Source of the DNA: a virus
IMG/VR virus record: IMGVR_UViG_3300023082_000023
Coordinates: 1 to 39,099 of that record
Strand: one strand, 5' to 3'
Length of the DNA stretch: 39,099 bases
The notes under the pieces are model-generated. The model searched no databases, was not told the DNA's origin, and saw only the letters and a program-made list of their open reading frames with translations. The position numbers were made by a program, and so were the translations under genes. Shown here piece after piece: positions 16,045-24,047 of this stretch (position 1 is the first letter of the stretch; each line of letters starts with the position of its first letter).

Positions 16045-18521
16045 CCGCCTACCCCTTGTAATGCAAATTTCCGCGATAGTGCGTCACTAACGTCATCATC
16101 CGCGTAAAGCTTTGAAATCCAGACGTCGATGACCTGTTGAGTTTGGTCATCGCTTAAACGTGTGCGCTGCTGCCCAGCCTTAGAGGCATCTTCGATAAGA
16201 TTTATTGTTGTATTTCCAGCAGCAACGGCCTTGTTACTGCTGATACCATCGAGCGTTTTATCAAGCTTTGCGCTGGTACTTGCAGTAGTGACGCGCTCAC
16301 CTTTTTGCAGCAGCCATGTGCCTGTTTCAGGGACACTTTCAATTCCGTCATGCGCCATGCCAGCAATTTGCGAGGACAGCCCACCAGCAAATGCCAACGC
16401 CGTCGCCGCAGCAGCCGAAGCAGCAAAAGGACCTACCAAGGGGATTGCCGCTGTTGATGTAAATGCGTTGAGTCCGGCCTGAATAGCTTGCATCGCAGCA
16501 AACTTCAGTACCATCGTTAGGACTGTGTTGGCGAAAGTACTTGCGATGCTTTTTGCAGCATCACCAACTGACTGTGTTTGGAGAATTGCAGCGGAAGCGT
16601 TCGAAGCAATTGAATCCGTCGTTCCGTCCAACAACTGCTTCGTCGACTCTGCTGCTTGCTGGCTATAGTCCGTTGCAGTATCTCGGTAGTTCTCCCAAGC
16701 ACTGGAAACCCCGTCCAACCAATCACTTTGCGCCTCGTCGAGCTGATTGTAATAGTCCTGCTGTAGAATCATTCGTTCGGCCAGCGCGTCCGTTAGCAAC
16801 TGAGTTTCGGAATCGTACATTTCCTGGCTGATGTCGCCGCCGTTGTACTGCTTCTGAAGCTCAGCCTGTTGCTTGTCGAAGTCTTGGCGGATAGCCAAGT
16901 CGGCCTTCAGACGCTGCTTAAGCTCATCGCCCGAGCCGCTACCGGCCAGCTCAATCTGGAAGCCTTCCTTAACTGTCTGATTGCTATCGGTGAGCGCGGT
17001 GCCGAATGCTGTGACCTTGGCCGCGTCTTCGTTCGCTTTTTTCAGTTTCAGCTTTACGTCGAGCTCGGCCGCGAGCCCGTTGAGTCGCTCCTGCTGCGCG
17101 GTATTGATACCCACAAGCTTTCCGGACTCGATCTCGAATTGAAGTTTTGCAACCTCCGTGGCGTTTTTGCGCGCATCATTGCTGGTGTTGATTAGCTCTA
17201 TCTGACGCTGATAATCCGTTTCAGTGGTCTTGAACGTATCGTCGATCTTCTTGGCGGCGGCTGCCGCATCACTCGCCGCTTTCTTCTGCGCTGCCGCACG
17301 TGCGGCTATCGCTGCCGGATCGACTCCGCTACCGGCGCCCTTCGTAACCGCCTGGGTCGTTTCAGCAATAGCTGAAGCCGCAAGCTTGGCATTTGCGACA
17401 TATTCCTTGAAACGGTCACCAGCCAAAGGCTTTTCGAGATTCTCGGTGATTTTGGCGGCTGCCTGCGCGGCAACGCTGAATTGAATCTTGGCGTCATTTG
17501 CAAAGCTGGCCGCGTTAGCCTTGAACTCTTTCGAAGTATCGCCAAACGTCAAAGCGCCAAGGGCAGTGTTGGCCTGTGATGTTAGGTTGCTGATCCGACC
17601 CGACGCAGTAGCAAATAGTCCGACAATAACGTTCGCTACGATGTCGAAGACCCTGGCGACTCCATCGCCTGCATTGACCACGAATGCGGCAGTGCTGACC
17701 AGGTTCTCACCTAGTCCCTTCACGACCTGCGACAGGCCGCCCGAATCTTTCGCTGACTGGTTCACGTCTTTGCTGAACTGCAGCAGCACCGGAAGGAATT
17801 CGGCCGATAGCGCAACTTGCGCGGACTTCACGTACTGCCCGAGGCCCTGCAACTCCAAACCGAATTGCTTGGCGGCCGCGATCGTGCCCTCACTCATTAC
17901 CACGCCCGCCTCTTCAGCAGACTGGCCCAGATCGTCGAAACCTTTTGCGTTGTCGCGAAGCAGCGGTACCAGTGCGGTCGAGTCGTTGGCGATGGCTTCC
18001 ATGTAGAAAGTCATTTCGGCCTGGCTGACGTTGGCCTTTTCGAGGCTCGTCACATACAGAGCCAGGGCGTCTTTGCTGTTTAGCTTTTTGAACTGATCAG
18101 CCGTCACGCCTACCATGGGAGCGATGTTGGTAAAAAAGTCTTTCAGCGCACCGCCGCCGGTGTTGATGAAGTCGCCGAGTTTGTCGTTTGTGTCCTTGAA
18201 GATATCAGACAGCTTGTCCTGATCAACGCCAACGCTACGCGCGCCAGCGGCCAATTTCTGAAATTCGGTTGTGCCAAGACCCGCCAGCGCTGACAGATTG
18301 GCGATTTCCTTGGCGGTGTTCGCAGAGGAAACCACCAGCCCGGTCAAAATCGCGGGAATGCTGCCTATAGCAACGCCCGCCCCTTTCGCGAGGCTGTCGA
18401 ACGACTTCGCGATTTCAGCGTTATTCTTCTTTGCATTCTGGCTGGCCTTGTCCATTGGCCCTGTGAATCCGCCGATCTTCGCGATCAGATCAAGCGTGAG
18501 CGTGCCGAGGGATCCTGCCAT
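16041..18521 (-). CDS. Tail tape measure protein
   Basis: An 826-residue protein. The N-terminal segment LGTLTLDLIAKIGGFTGPMDKA is typical of lambda-group tape measures. It is followed by long Ala/Lys/Gln-rich coiled-coil regions (380-600) and a hydrophobic stretch near 690-750 (SIASTFANTVLTMVLKFAAM, AASAAAATALAFAGG), expected for the membrane-interacting part. It sets tail length. GGAG lies upstream of ATG 18521; the GTG at 18524 is less likely. It follows the G/GT chaperone genes as usual. Longest helical protein of the window. Confidence 0.93.
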   Translation of the reverse strand: MAGSLGTLTLDLIAKIGGFTGPMDKASQNAKKNNAEIAKSFDSLAKGAGVAIGSIPAILTGLVVSSANTAKEIANLSALAGLGTTEFQKLAAGARSVGVDQDKLSDIFKDTNDKLGDFINTGGGALKDFFTNIAPMVGVTADQFKKLNSKDALALYVTSLEKANVSQAEMTFYMEAIANDSTALVPLLRDNAKGFDDLGQSAEEAGVVMSEGTIAAAKQFGLELQGLGQYVKSAQVALSAEFLPVLLQFSKDVNQSAKDSGGLSQVVKGLGENLVSTAAFVVNAGDGVARVFDIVANVIVGLFATASGRISNLTSQANTALGALTFGDTSKEFKANAASFANDAKIQFSVAAQAAAKITENLEKPLAGDRFKEYVANAKLAASAIAETTQAVTKGAGSGVDPAAIAARAAAQKKAASDAAAAAKKIDDTFKTTETDYQRQIELINTSNDARKNATEVAKLQFEIESGKLVGINTAQQERLNGLAAELDVKLKLKKANEDAAKVTAFGTALTDSNQTVKEGFQIELAGSGSGDELKQRLKADLAIRQDFDKQQAELQKQYNGGDISQEMYDSETQLLTDALAERMILQQDYYNQLDEAQSDWLDGVSSAWENYRDTATDYSQQAAESTKQLLDGTTDSIASNASAAILQTQSVGDAAKSIASTFANTVLTMVLKFAAMQAIQAGLNAFTSTAAIPLVGPFAASAAAATALAFAGGLSSQIAGMAHDGIESVPETGTWLLQKGERVTTASTSAKLDKTLDGISSNKAVAAGNTTINLIEDASKAGQQRTRLSDDQTQQVIDVWISKLYADDDVSDALSRKFALQGVGG

Positions 18522-18524
18522 CAC

Positions 18525-18833
18525 TTAACTCCAGGTTCTCATCGCTTCAACAAGAGTGACCTCGCGAGCGTCCATGTGCGGCGCAAAGTCCTGCGTGAAC
18601 AGCTTCGCCGCGTCTTTACGGGTGTGGCAGTTGGCGTAAAACGCCTGGAACTGAGCTAAAGCCGTTTCGATGCGCATGCCCTGATTCAGCGAACCGCGCT
18701 TGTTCCGGAACTTGCACCACACGATAAATTCTGTGTGGGTCAAGTTTTCCTGCGCTTCGGCGATGGTGCGGCCGCCGATTCCGTTCATGACTAACTCGCA
18801 CCAAAGCTCGTCGAGCGGATCTAGCTCTGCGTC
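18525..18833 (-). CDS. Tail chaperone T extension, expressed by -1 frameshift (GT)
   Basis: This frame is open from the slippery site to a stop at 18525-18527 and encodes 102 residues (DAELDPLDELWCELV, then MNGIGGRTIAEAQENL). It resembles the T part of lambda-type G/GT chaperones. An ATG at 18788 exists, but no strong ribosome site supports it, and the shift gives a continuous 210-residue GT product. GT recruits tail tube protein to the tape measure during tail assembly and is absent from the virion in lambda. ORF boundaries are certain; frameshift use is inferred from the motif and gene order. Confidence 0.8.
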   Translation of the reverse strand, partial: DAELDPLDELWCELVMNGIGGRTIAEAQENLTHTEFIVWCKFRNKRGSLNQGMRIETALAQFQAFYANCHTRKDAAKLFTQDFAPHMDAREVTLVEAMRTWS

Positions 18834-19156
18834 TTTCCCAGCTGCTGAACTTCGCCAATGGCAATCAGCAGCAAGTTCGTAAGGTCAGGATCAAGGCCGC
18901 CCTTTTCGGGATCCGCCTCGCCAGTGACATCAGCCACGGTGAAAATCGCTTTCCCCTCGGCGTCGCAAATGCTGGAGGCGATACGGGATGCCAGCGGGTC
19001 AGCGCCGCGGTGAGCCGCGATGTCACCCACGGCCGTCTGGTAGGAGAGCGGGCGCACGAAGGTTGTGAAGCTGACATCGCCCCACTTGATCACCTTCTCT
19101 ACCGGGCGCGACGTAAACGCCTTCGATTTCTTCAGGTTGACAATGCTGAGTTCCAT
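18821..19156 (-). CDS. Tail assembly chaperone G
   Basis: A 111-residue protein starting [22 protein letters not shown], located between tail tube and tape measure. The sequence fits the phage TAC family: WGDVSFTTFVRPLSYQTAVGD, then ASRIASSICDAEGK and a helical end NLLLIAIGEVQQLGK. The start overlaps the tail tube stop (TAATGG). Near its end it carries the GGGAAAG heptamer in the lambda frame, giving a G product and a longer GT product. Confidence 0.85.
   Translation of the reverse strand: MELSIVNLKKSKAFTSRPVEKVIKWGDVSFTTFVRPLSYQTAVGDIAAHRGADPLASRIASSICDAEGKAIFTVADVTGEADPEKGGLDPDLTNLLLIAIGEVQQLGKTQS
18833..18839 (-). promoter_or_regulatory. Programmed -1 ribosomal frameshift site GGGAAAG
   Basis: On the minus strand the reading frame is CTG GGA AAG ACG, so the heptamer is G GGA AAG, the same sequence and phase as in lambda G/T. 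A -1 slip gives GGG AAA GAC, and the new frame is open for 102 codons. The zero frame stops four codons after the heptamer (TAG 18821-18823). Confidence 0.85.
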
Positions 19157-19887
19157 TAAGCAGTCGCCTTACGAATCCAGGCAGAACCGCCCGAGCGCTG
19201 GATGGTTGCGGCCGTGGTCACCACAGTGTTGGCTGCGAAGTCGAACGGGAAGTCCGAGACGTAGCCGTCAAAGATGAACCAGGTGCGTGTGTTTGGCAGG
19301 ACGAAGTCATCACCCACGCCGACCACTGCAGCCGCCACAGCACCTGAGCCAGCGCCACCAGTGAGCGCGACGGTTGGAGTGGAGGTGTAGCCGGTGCCAG
19401 CATTGGTGATGTTAAAGCCCACTACCTTGCCGTTTTCGATTAACGCGGTAGCAGCCGCACCGGTTCCGCCGCCACCAGTCAAGGCGACCGTAGGCGCCGA
19501 GGTGTAACCAGTGCCTCCGTTGGTGAGGCTGAGCGCGGCAATGGTGCCCGGTGTTTCGACAGTTGGATCAATGCCCTTACCGTCCGACCAGCCAACCGCC
19601 CACTTCACATTCTCGATGCTGTCATCTTCGGACAGCTGATGCAGGCGAACATGGGATGGGTTGCGAGGATCGGCGTTCAGCGTCAACGATGCCTGACCAG
19701 GTGTGCGCAGGCCACGCATGTAGCTGCGCACCGTCTCGCTCAAGCAGGTGGTTTCAATCTGGTCAGCAGGGTTACCGCCTGGGCTGAATGCAGTCGCACA
19801 TTCGATTTCGAGAATCTCGAACAGCCCCGGACTGGCGGCCGTAGGCACCAGGGCGTAAATCTGAGTTCCTTGGGACAGAATCGACAT
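19156..19887 (-). CDS. Major tail tube protein with duplicated decoration insert
   Basis: A 243-residue protein starting [15 protein letters not shown], with GGAG upstream of ATG 19887. The body (residues 1-115 and about 191-243) matches lambda V-like siphovirus tail tube proteins, with [19 protein letters not shown]. Between them, residues 117-190 hold two imperfect repeats with a 39-residue period: [20 protein letters not shown] and [20 protein letters not shown]. These are likely outward-facing beta modules on the tail surface, comparable in position to other Ig-like tube decorations. The gene is preceded by a terminator and coupled to the chaperone gene. Confidence 0.85.
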   Translation of the reverse strand: MSILSQGTQIYALVPTAASPGLFEILEIECATAFSPGGNPADQIETTCLSETVRSYMRGLRTPGQASLTLNADPRNPSHVRLHQLSEDDSIENVKWAVGWSDGKGIDPTVETPGTIAALSLTNGGTGYTSAPTVALTGGGGTGAAATALIENGKVVGFNITNAGTGYTSTPTVALTGGAGSGAVAAAVVGVGDDFVLPNTRTWFIFDGYVSDFPFDFAANTVVTTAATIQRSGGSAWIRKATA

Positions 19888-19910
19888 GGTGTTCTCCAAA
19901 TGTCGGGCAT

Positions 19911-19932
19911 AAAAAAACCCGCACATGGCGGG
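19911..19932 (-). terminator. Intrinsic terminator upstream of the tail tube gene
   Basis: CCCGC/GCGGG stem, five-base loop and seven U's on the minus strand, ending 23 bases before the tail tube ATG. Confidence 0.8.
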
Positions 19933-19950
19933 CTTGGGTTTTCGGTAGGT

Positions 19951-20319
19951 CTATCGGGGAACGAGCCAGTCGATGTCGAAGCTCGAGCGGTAAAGCTTTG
20001 TCTCGGTGTCCTTGGTCTCGCCGCCCCATCGCGTCACATATGCGGACAGCTCAATGGCGTGGCTGATGGCGGTGCTTACGGCGCGGGCGGCCGCACCGGT
20101 AGAGGCGTAAACATCGACCTGCAGCATGTAACCATCGATGTCCGGACGGCCAGCGAGGTAGTTTTCTGGAGAACCCGTCACCAGCTGCCAGACGGCGTAC
20201 GGCTTGACCACACCTTCCGGCGCATCGCCAAACGGATATAGCCGCGTTGGCCCCGTACCGAGTAACGCCGTAACCCCCGCGTCAGCAGCACAGACAGCAA
20301 AGATCGGCGCAGCAGCCAT
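19951..20319 (-). CDS. DUF3168 tail completion/terminator protein
   Basis: A 122-residue protein. LYPFGDAPEGVVKPYAVWQL, YMLQVDVYAST and a C-terminal RSSFDIDWLV match DUF3168, the lambda U-type tail completion fold that closes the tail at the head side. The gene order (HK97 gp10-like, DUF3168, tail tube) is canonical. It overlaps the upstream gene by one base. Confidence 0.88.
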   Translation of the reverse strand: MAAAPIFAVCAADAGVTALLGTGPTRLYPFGDAPEGVVKPYAVWQLVTGSPENYLAGRPDIDGYMLQVDVYASTGAAARAVSTAISHAIELSAYVTRWGGETKDTETKLYRSSFDIDWLVPR

Positions 20320-20804
20320 CAGTTACTCCCCGAGCCCTTGGCCGCACGTCTAAGCGCCCGGTCAATGGCCTTCTCGTATTCGCTTATGAAAGCGTTGGTG
20401 GCTTCGTTGATGTTGTCGGCCAGGGCCTTTCGGGCGAATGGCGTTGCGGCCATCTTCTCTGTGCCGAATTCCAGCAATCTCCAGTATGGGGTCGGGGCGT
20501 TCGCCCCGGTGTCGCCCCCATTTTTAAGGACGGCTCCATGCAATACCCCGACACGGAAACCGAGGTTTCCTGTTTGCTTGAACAGGCGTCCATTCCATCG
20601 CAACGCAACATTCTTCGCGATCGATCTTCCGGTGTCGGGATCATCCAGTCGCAAAGCGTTTTCCGTCATCTTGTTCGCGACCAGCTGGGCGGCTTTGCGC
20701 AGTGCTGACCGCCCACCCTTTCGCTTCATGTCATAGCTGACGGCTTCCAGCTTCGCGATCAGGGCATCAACCCCGCCCAAGCTGAATTCAACCGTGTCAG
20801 CCAT
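20319..20804 (-). CDS. HK97 gp10-like head-tail joining protein
   Basis: A 161-residue protein starting MADTVEFSLGGVDALIAKLE. The pattern GGRSALRKAAQLVANKM, then YWRLLEFGTEKMAATPFARKAL, is the HK97-gp10_like signature. A tandem ATG at 20807/20804 follows AAGGAG; the second gives better spacing. It overlaps the head closure gene. Acts at the head-tail junction. Confidence 0.9.
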   Translation of the reverse strand: MADTVEFSLGGVDALIAKLEAVSYDMKRKGGRSALRKAAQLVANKMTENALRLDDPDTGRSIAKNVALRWNGRLFKQTGNLGFRVGVLHGAVLKNGGDTGANAPTPYWRLLEFGTEKMAATPFARKALADNINEATNAFISEYEKAIDRALRRAAKGSGSN

Positions 20805-21129
20805 CATTGACTCCTTGGGCAACCAGTATCGTCAAATATTCAAGCCCACTAATAGTGTCGGCCAATACCCCCTCTATGCTGAAGATCTTCCCGTTATGAA
20901 GCACACGCATGGTAGGCACAATTCCGGCTCGGTATCGGATTACCAGACGCGCTGCGACTTTCGATTGCGTGGCAGAGGCGGCAATAAATTCTCGAGCAGA
21001 AAGTGGCTCGATGCTCGCCCACGTCGATGCAAATCGCACCCAGGTCCCAACCTGTTCGCCAGAATCACTATCTTGGGTTTGCTCTATCCGCTGAATTTCA
21101 ATCTGGTGCCTCAGTTTCCCTGCTTGCAT
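20797..21129 (-). CDS. Head closure protein (gp16/HK97 gp7-like)
   Basis: A 110-residue protein. MQAGKLRHQIEIQRIEQTQD, then WVRFASTWASIEPLSAREF and VLHNGKIFSIEGVLAD, fits the phage head closure family that plugs the portal vertex. The ATG at 21129 overlaps the preceding stop (TGATG) and has a G-rich ribosome site; the TTG at 21132 is an alternative. Confidence 0.9.
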   Translation of the reverse strand: MQAGKLRHQIEIQRIEQTQDSDSGEQVGTWVRFASTWASIEPLSAREFIAASATQSKVAARLVIRYRAGIVPTMRVLHNGKIFSIEGVLADTISGLEYLTILVAQGVNDG

Positions 21130-21470
21130 CAAACCCCCAGCCCGACGCGGTAAGGCGTCAGTAGCGAACGTGACCCCATAGGGAGTTCGCTGGATATGGT
21201 GCCGATGACGACGTCTTCCCGGTTACTGTAAAGGCTGCCAAGGATCAGCAAACAAGCAGCCTTGATCGAAGCGTTGGCCAAAATCGGGTTCGGGCCAGCG
21301 CTTCCATCCAGCACGGCAGCCGCCAATGCTTCTGTATCAGCGTAAAACCGACGATTAATGAACTGCTCGGCGGAGTCTTCGGCTGCCTCGAGCAGTAGTT
21401 CGACATGCGAAATGTCGCCATCTTCCGCCCGAAGATGAAGCATGGCGACATCCAAGGAGATGGCATTCAT
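21129..21470 (-). CDS. Head-tail connector protein (gp6-like)
   Basis: A 113-residue protein starting MNAISLDVAMLHLRAEDGD. HVELLLEAAEDSAEQFINRR, with a following hydrophobic helix KAACLLILGSLYSNRED, matches the HK97 gp6-like connector (phage_QLRG / gp6 type), which binds the portal as a ring. The upstream in-frame extension to 21683 overlaps the previous gene and is rejected. Confidence 0.88.
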   Translation of the reverse strand: MNAISLDVAMLHLRAEDGDISHVELLLEAAEDSAEQFINRRFYADTEALAAAVLDGSAGPNPILANASIKAACLLILGSLYSNREDVVIGTISSELPMGSRSLLTPYRVGLGV

Positions 21471-21471
21471 G

Positions 21472-21855
21472 TTAAGCCTTCGGCTGTTTGTCGGTGGCCA
21501 ACCCGGCCGCGACCAATGAAACCGCATCGTGCTTCGGCGACTTGTAGCCTTTGCCACCCGCCCGGCGCACTTCCTTGCCATCGAGGTAGCTGCGAAGGGG
21601 GTAGATGGTAACCTCACCCGTTTCTTCAGCGCCGTCGTCCAGCGCATCCGCGCGTGCGGCGACAGAGCGCGCATCGGTTTCAAGCGAGGTCGCGGTGCCT
21701 GACGCGGCGGCAGCAGTCGTCGCAGCCGTACTCACTAGCGATTGATCACCATCAATAATGCCCTGATCGGCCTTAGCGGGCGCCGGCGCCGCAGTTGGGA
21801 GCACAGCTTCTGCCACCACTGGTTTTGCCGGGTCGTTCGAATTTGTACGTGCCAT
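21472..21855 (-). CDS. Ala/Asp-rich hypothetical head-region protein
   Basis: A 127-residue protein starting MARTNSNDPAKPVVAEAVLP. The first 85 residues are low-complexity (Ala, Pro, Thr, Asp), followed by a short ordered end with VTIYPLRSYLDGKEVRR and SLVAAGLATDKQ. Small proteins of this kind, located between capsid and connector, occur in many HK97-like phages. Role unknown (possible capsid decoration or assembly). GGAG precedes ATG 21855. A strong GCCGCC/GGCGGC hairpin without U-tract (21880-21895) separates it from the capsid gene. Confidence 0.75.
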   Translation of the reverse strand: MARTNSNDPAKPVVAEAVLPTAAPAPAKADQGIIDGDQSLVSTAATTAAAASGTATSLETDARSVAARADALDDGAEETGEVTIYPLRSYLDGKEVRRAGGKGYKSPKHDAVSLVAAGLATDKQPKA

Positions 21856-21912
21856 TTTTAAATCTCCAGAATCATCGAGGCCGCCCGAAGGCGGCACTCT
21901 GTTACAAGGGGA

Positions 21913-23112
21913 TTAGGCAGCGGTAAGATCACCGGTCACGAACGCTTCCGGACGGTAAACCGCAAATGCCAGACGCTCTTCCGCGCGGATGGTGACCATG
22001 TTGTTCTCGAAGTCCTTGTCGTTCTCGGTCGAAACCAGGACTTCAATGCCCATGCGATCGTAGATCTGCGCAGCCAAGCTGAATGCGCCAACGAGGAACT
22101 GGTCCTGAACGATTGCCTGGGTTTCAACAACGGGCAGGTTCCACAGACGCGGAGCGGTGCCGTCTTGAGGCTTGCCGATGATGTAACGGCCTTCGCCATC
22201 CTTCAGCAGTTCGATGGCCGCCCAATCGATCGGATTGAGCACGATGCCGGTAGAAGGGAATTCCGCCAGCATCGCCTGCAGCAGTGCCAAGCGAATACGG
22301 TCGATTCGCTGCTCAGCCTGGACAACCACGCCCGCCGGCGGCGCATAGGCCTGAGCCTGAGGAATAATGCCCTTCAGGTTGTTCCCGGTGCCGTTCCCGT
22401 AGAGCAACTGCGCTTCTTCGGCAAGCAGCAGACCGTAGCGAGCACGCGCGTCGATGTAGCTTTGCAGCGCAGCGGCATCGTCGAGGATCTGACGGCTACC
22501 TTTGAAGAGATGCGCGATGGTGCGCACGTTCGCGTTTTCGAGCGCAAAGGTCAGTTCGCTGTAAGGCTTGGCCAGACCCTCGCCCACGATCGCGGCGTTA
22601 TTCGTGAAACCAGTTTCGCGGACGTACTCGACGGCATTGCTGTCGGTCGTACCAGGTGCGACCAGATCGCGGATGGTGAGACGACGCTGAGGCGCCAGAA
22701 TCACACCTACACGCTCCGTCTGGACCAGCGCACCTCCGGAGGTCGGCACGGACGTGATGGCGGCGCGCGGAACTTCAACACGCCGCGAGCCGCGGAAGGA
22801 GCTGGTAACACCTTCTTCGGTCATTTTCGCGGCGACGAGCTGACCGGCAGACTGCTGAACTTCCGGGTCATGACGCTTGTTGGCATTGACCAGCTTTTGC
22901 TCAGCGTCCTGCATGCGCGCCTGGAGCTCGCCCTGCTTCATCAGCAGTTCGTCGACCTTGCTGCGGGTCTCAGCCTGCATTTCACCGGAGGCTTTGATCT
23001 CCTTCTCGGTGCGCTCGGCATAGGTCTTGATCTGATCGCCGACAGCTTTAAGGTCGACTTGGGTCTGTTTCTGGGAAGCTTCGATCGCGGAAAGATCTTG
23101 AGGTTGAGGCAT
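21913..23112 (-). CDS. HK97-type major capsid protein
   Basis: A 399-residue protein. The first 115 residues are a charged coiled coil (delta/scaffold domain), then RVEVPRAAITSVPTSGGALV and a core with RLTIRDLVAPGTTDSNAVEY, as in HK97 gp5. IDARARYGLLLAEEAQLLYGNGTG and NPIDWAAIELLKD are conserved family segments. The delta domain is presumably removed by the protease encoded just upstream. Whether it crosslinks like HK97 cannot be told from sequence. The gene follows a strong intrinsic terminator. Confidence 0.96.
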   Translation of the reverse strand: MPQPQDLSAIEASQKQTQVDLKAVGDQIKTYAERTEKEIKASGEMQAETRSKVDELLMKQGELQARMQDAEQKLVNANKRHDPEVQQSAGQLVAAKMTEEGVTSSFRGSRRVEVPRAAITSVPTSGGALVQTERVGVILAPQRRLTIRDLVAPGTTDSNAVEYVRETGFTNNAAIVGEGLAKPYSELTFALENANVRTIAHLFKGSRQILDDAAALQSYIDARARYGLLLAEEAQLLYGNGTGNNLKGIIPQAQAYAPPAGVVVQAEQRIDRIRLALLQAMLAEFPSTGIVLNPIDWAAIELLKDGEGRYIIGKPQDGTAPRLWNLPVVETQAIVQDQFLVGAFSLAAQIYDRMGIEVLVSTENDKDFENNMVTIRAEERLAFAVYRPEAFVTGDLTAA

Positions 23113-23134
23113 GGTGTTGTCCTTTCAGAAATGA

Positions 23135-23155
23135 AAAAACCGCCTCAAGGGCGGT
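23135..23155 (-). terminator. Intrinsic terminator upstream of the capsid gene
   Basis: ACCGCC/GGCGGT stem, five-base loop and a run of U's on the minus strand, 22 bases before the capsid ATG. Confidence 0.8.
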
Positions 23156-23181
23156 CAATAGTCGGGTGCTGCCTCAGTCGT

Positions 23182-24045
23182 TTAGCCGGTCGGAATGAGA
23201 TTCCGAAGAGCTGACGCCTGGAGTGCGGTTTCTTCAAACGCAGATACATCAAGGGCAGCGCGAGGCATACCCGGCACGACAGCGCGAAGCGTGTCGCCGC
23301 CAGCAGCGCTAGACGTGCTGGTCTTGATTTCTGAGATGAGTTTCCGGCGCTCGCTGCGCGGCATCCCTGATTTGGCGAGCGCAGCGTCGAGCTTGCGGGC
23401 CGAGTGGGCCTGATTTGCATCTTCGCTGGGGGCTTGTTCCACTTCGGATGCAGAGATCAGGCCGGTGGCGAAACCCTTCTCAACGGCGTTCGAGCCATTC
23501 ATGTAGGTCTCCGCGTCGAGCATCTTCTCCACCGCAGACTCATCCTGGCCGCTGGTGTCTGCGTACAGGCTGATCATCGCGCGGTCGAACTCTTCCATAG
23601 TGTCCGCAAGCTCGCGGATGGCGTGGCGGTTCCCGGCGAAGTAGGTCCAGCAGTTATGAATCATGAGGAACGCCGTCTTGGCGACTTCGCGTTTGGCGCC
23701 AGCCATCGCAATCACCGACGCGGCCGAAGCGGCCAAGCCCAGGACCTTGACCGTCACCTCTTGGGAGTGCTCGATCAGACGGTTGTAAATCGCGATCCCC
23801 TCGAACATGTCACCGCCAGGCGAGTTGATATAAACGGTGACCGGTTTGTCGCCGATGGAGCGCAGTGCAGCGTCGACGCGCTTGAGCGTGACGCCATCCC
23901 CGTACCAGTCTTCGCCGATGATTCCGTACATGGTGATCGTATCGGTTCCGGCTTCCAGCGCAGCGCGCAGATCCGGATTCCACAAATCAAGCGCGCGCGG
24001 GCTCAGTTCGCAGTTAAAACTGCGAGCATTTACGTTCAATGGCAT
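23182..24045 (-). CDS. ClpP-like head maturation protease
   Basis: A 287-residue protein. GIIGEDWYGD, VTVYINSPGGDMFEGIAIYN, then GLAASAASVIAMAG (probable nucleophile Ser107) and MIHNCW (His130) give the ClpP/S14 fold used as phage prohead protease. It lies between portal and capsid as in HK97-like phages and should cut the capsid delta domain. The C-terminal 90 residues (from about 200) are charged and less conserved. Confidence 0.94.
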   Translation of the reverse strand: MPLNVNARSFNCELSPRALDLWNPDLRAALEAGTDTITMYGIIGEDWYGDGVTLKRVDAALRSIGDKPVTVYINSPGGDMFEGIAIYNRLIEHSQEVTVKVLGLAASAASVIAMAGAKREVAKTAFLMIHNCWTYFAGNRHAIRELADTMEEFDRAMISLYADTSGQDESAVEKMLDAETYMNGSNAVEKGFATGLISASEVEQAPSEDANQAHSARKLDAALAKSGMPRSERRKLISEIKTSTSSAAGGDTLRAVVPGMPRAALDVSAFEETALQASALRNLIPTG

Positions 24046-24047
24046 GG

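Noticed and set aside
18616-18864. 82-residue minus-strand ORF overlapping the G/T junction
   Set aside because: Third frame, Arg-rich, whereas the -1 frame gives a sensible T-like domain.
22165-23214. 349-residue plus-strand ORF
   Set aside because: Antisense to the unmistakable major capsid gene; composition typical of shadow frames (Arg/His/Gly-rich).
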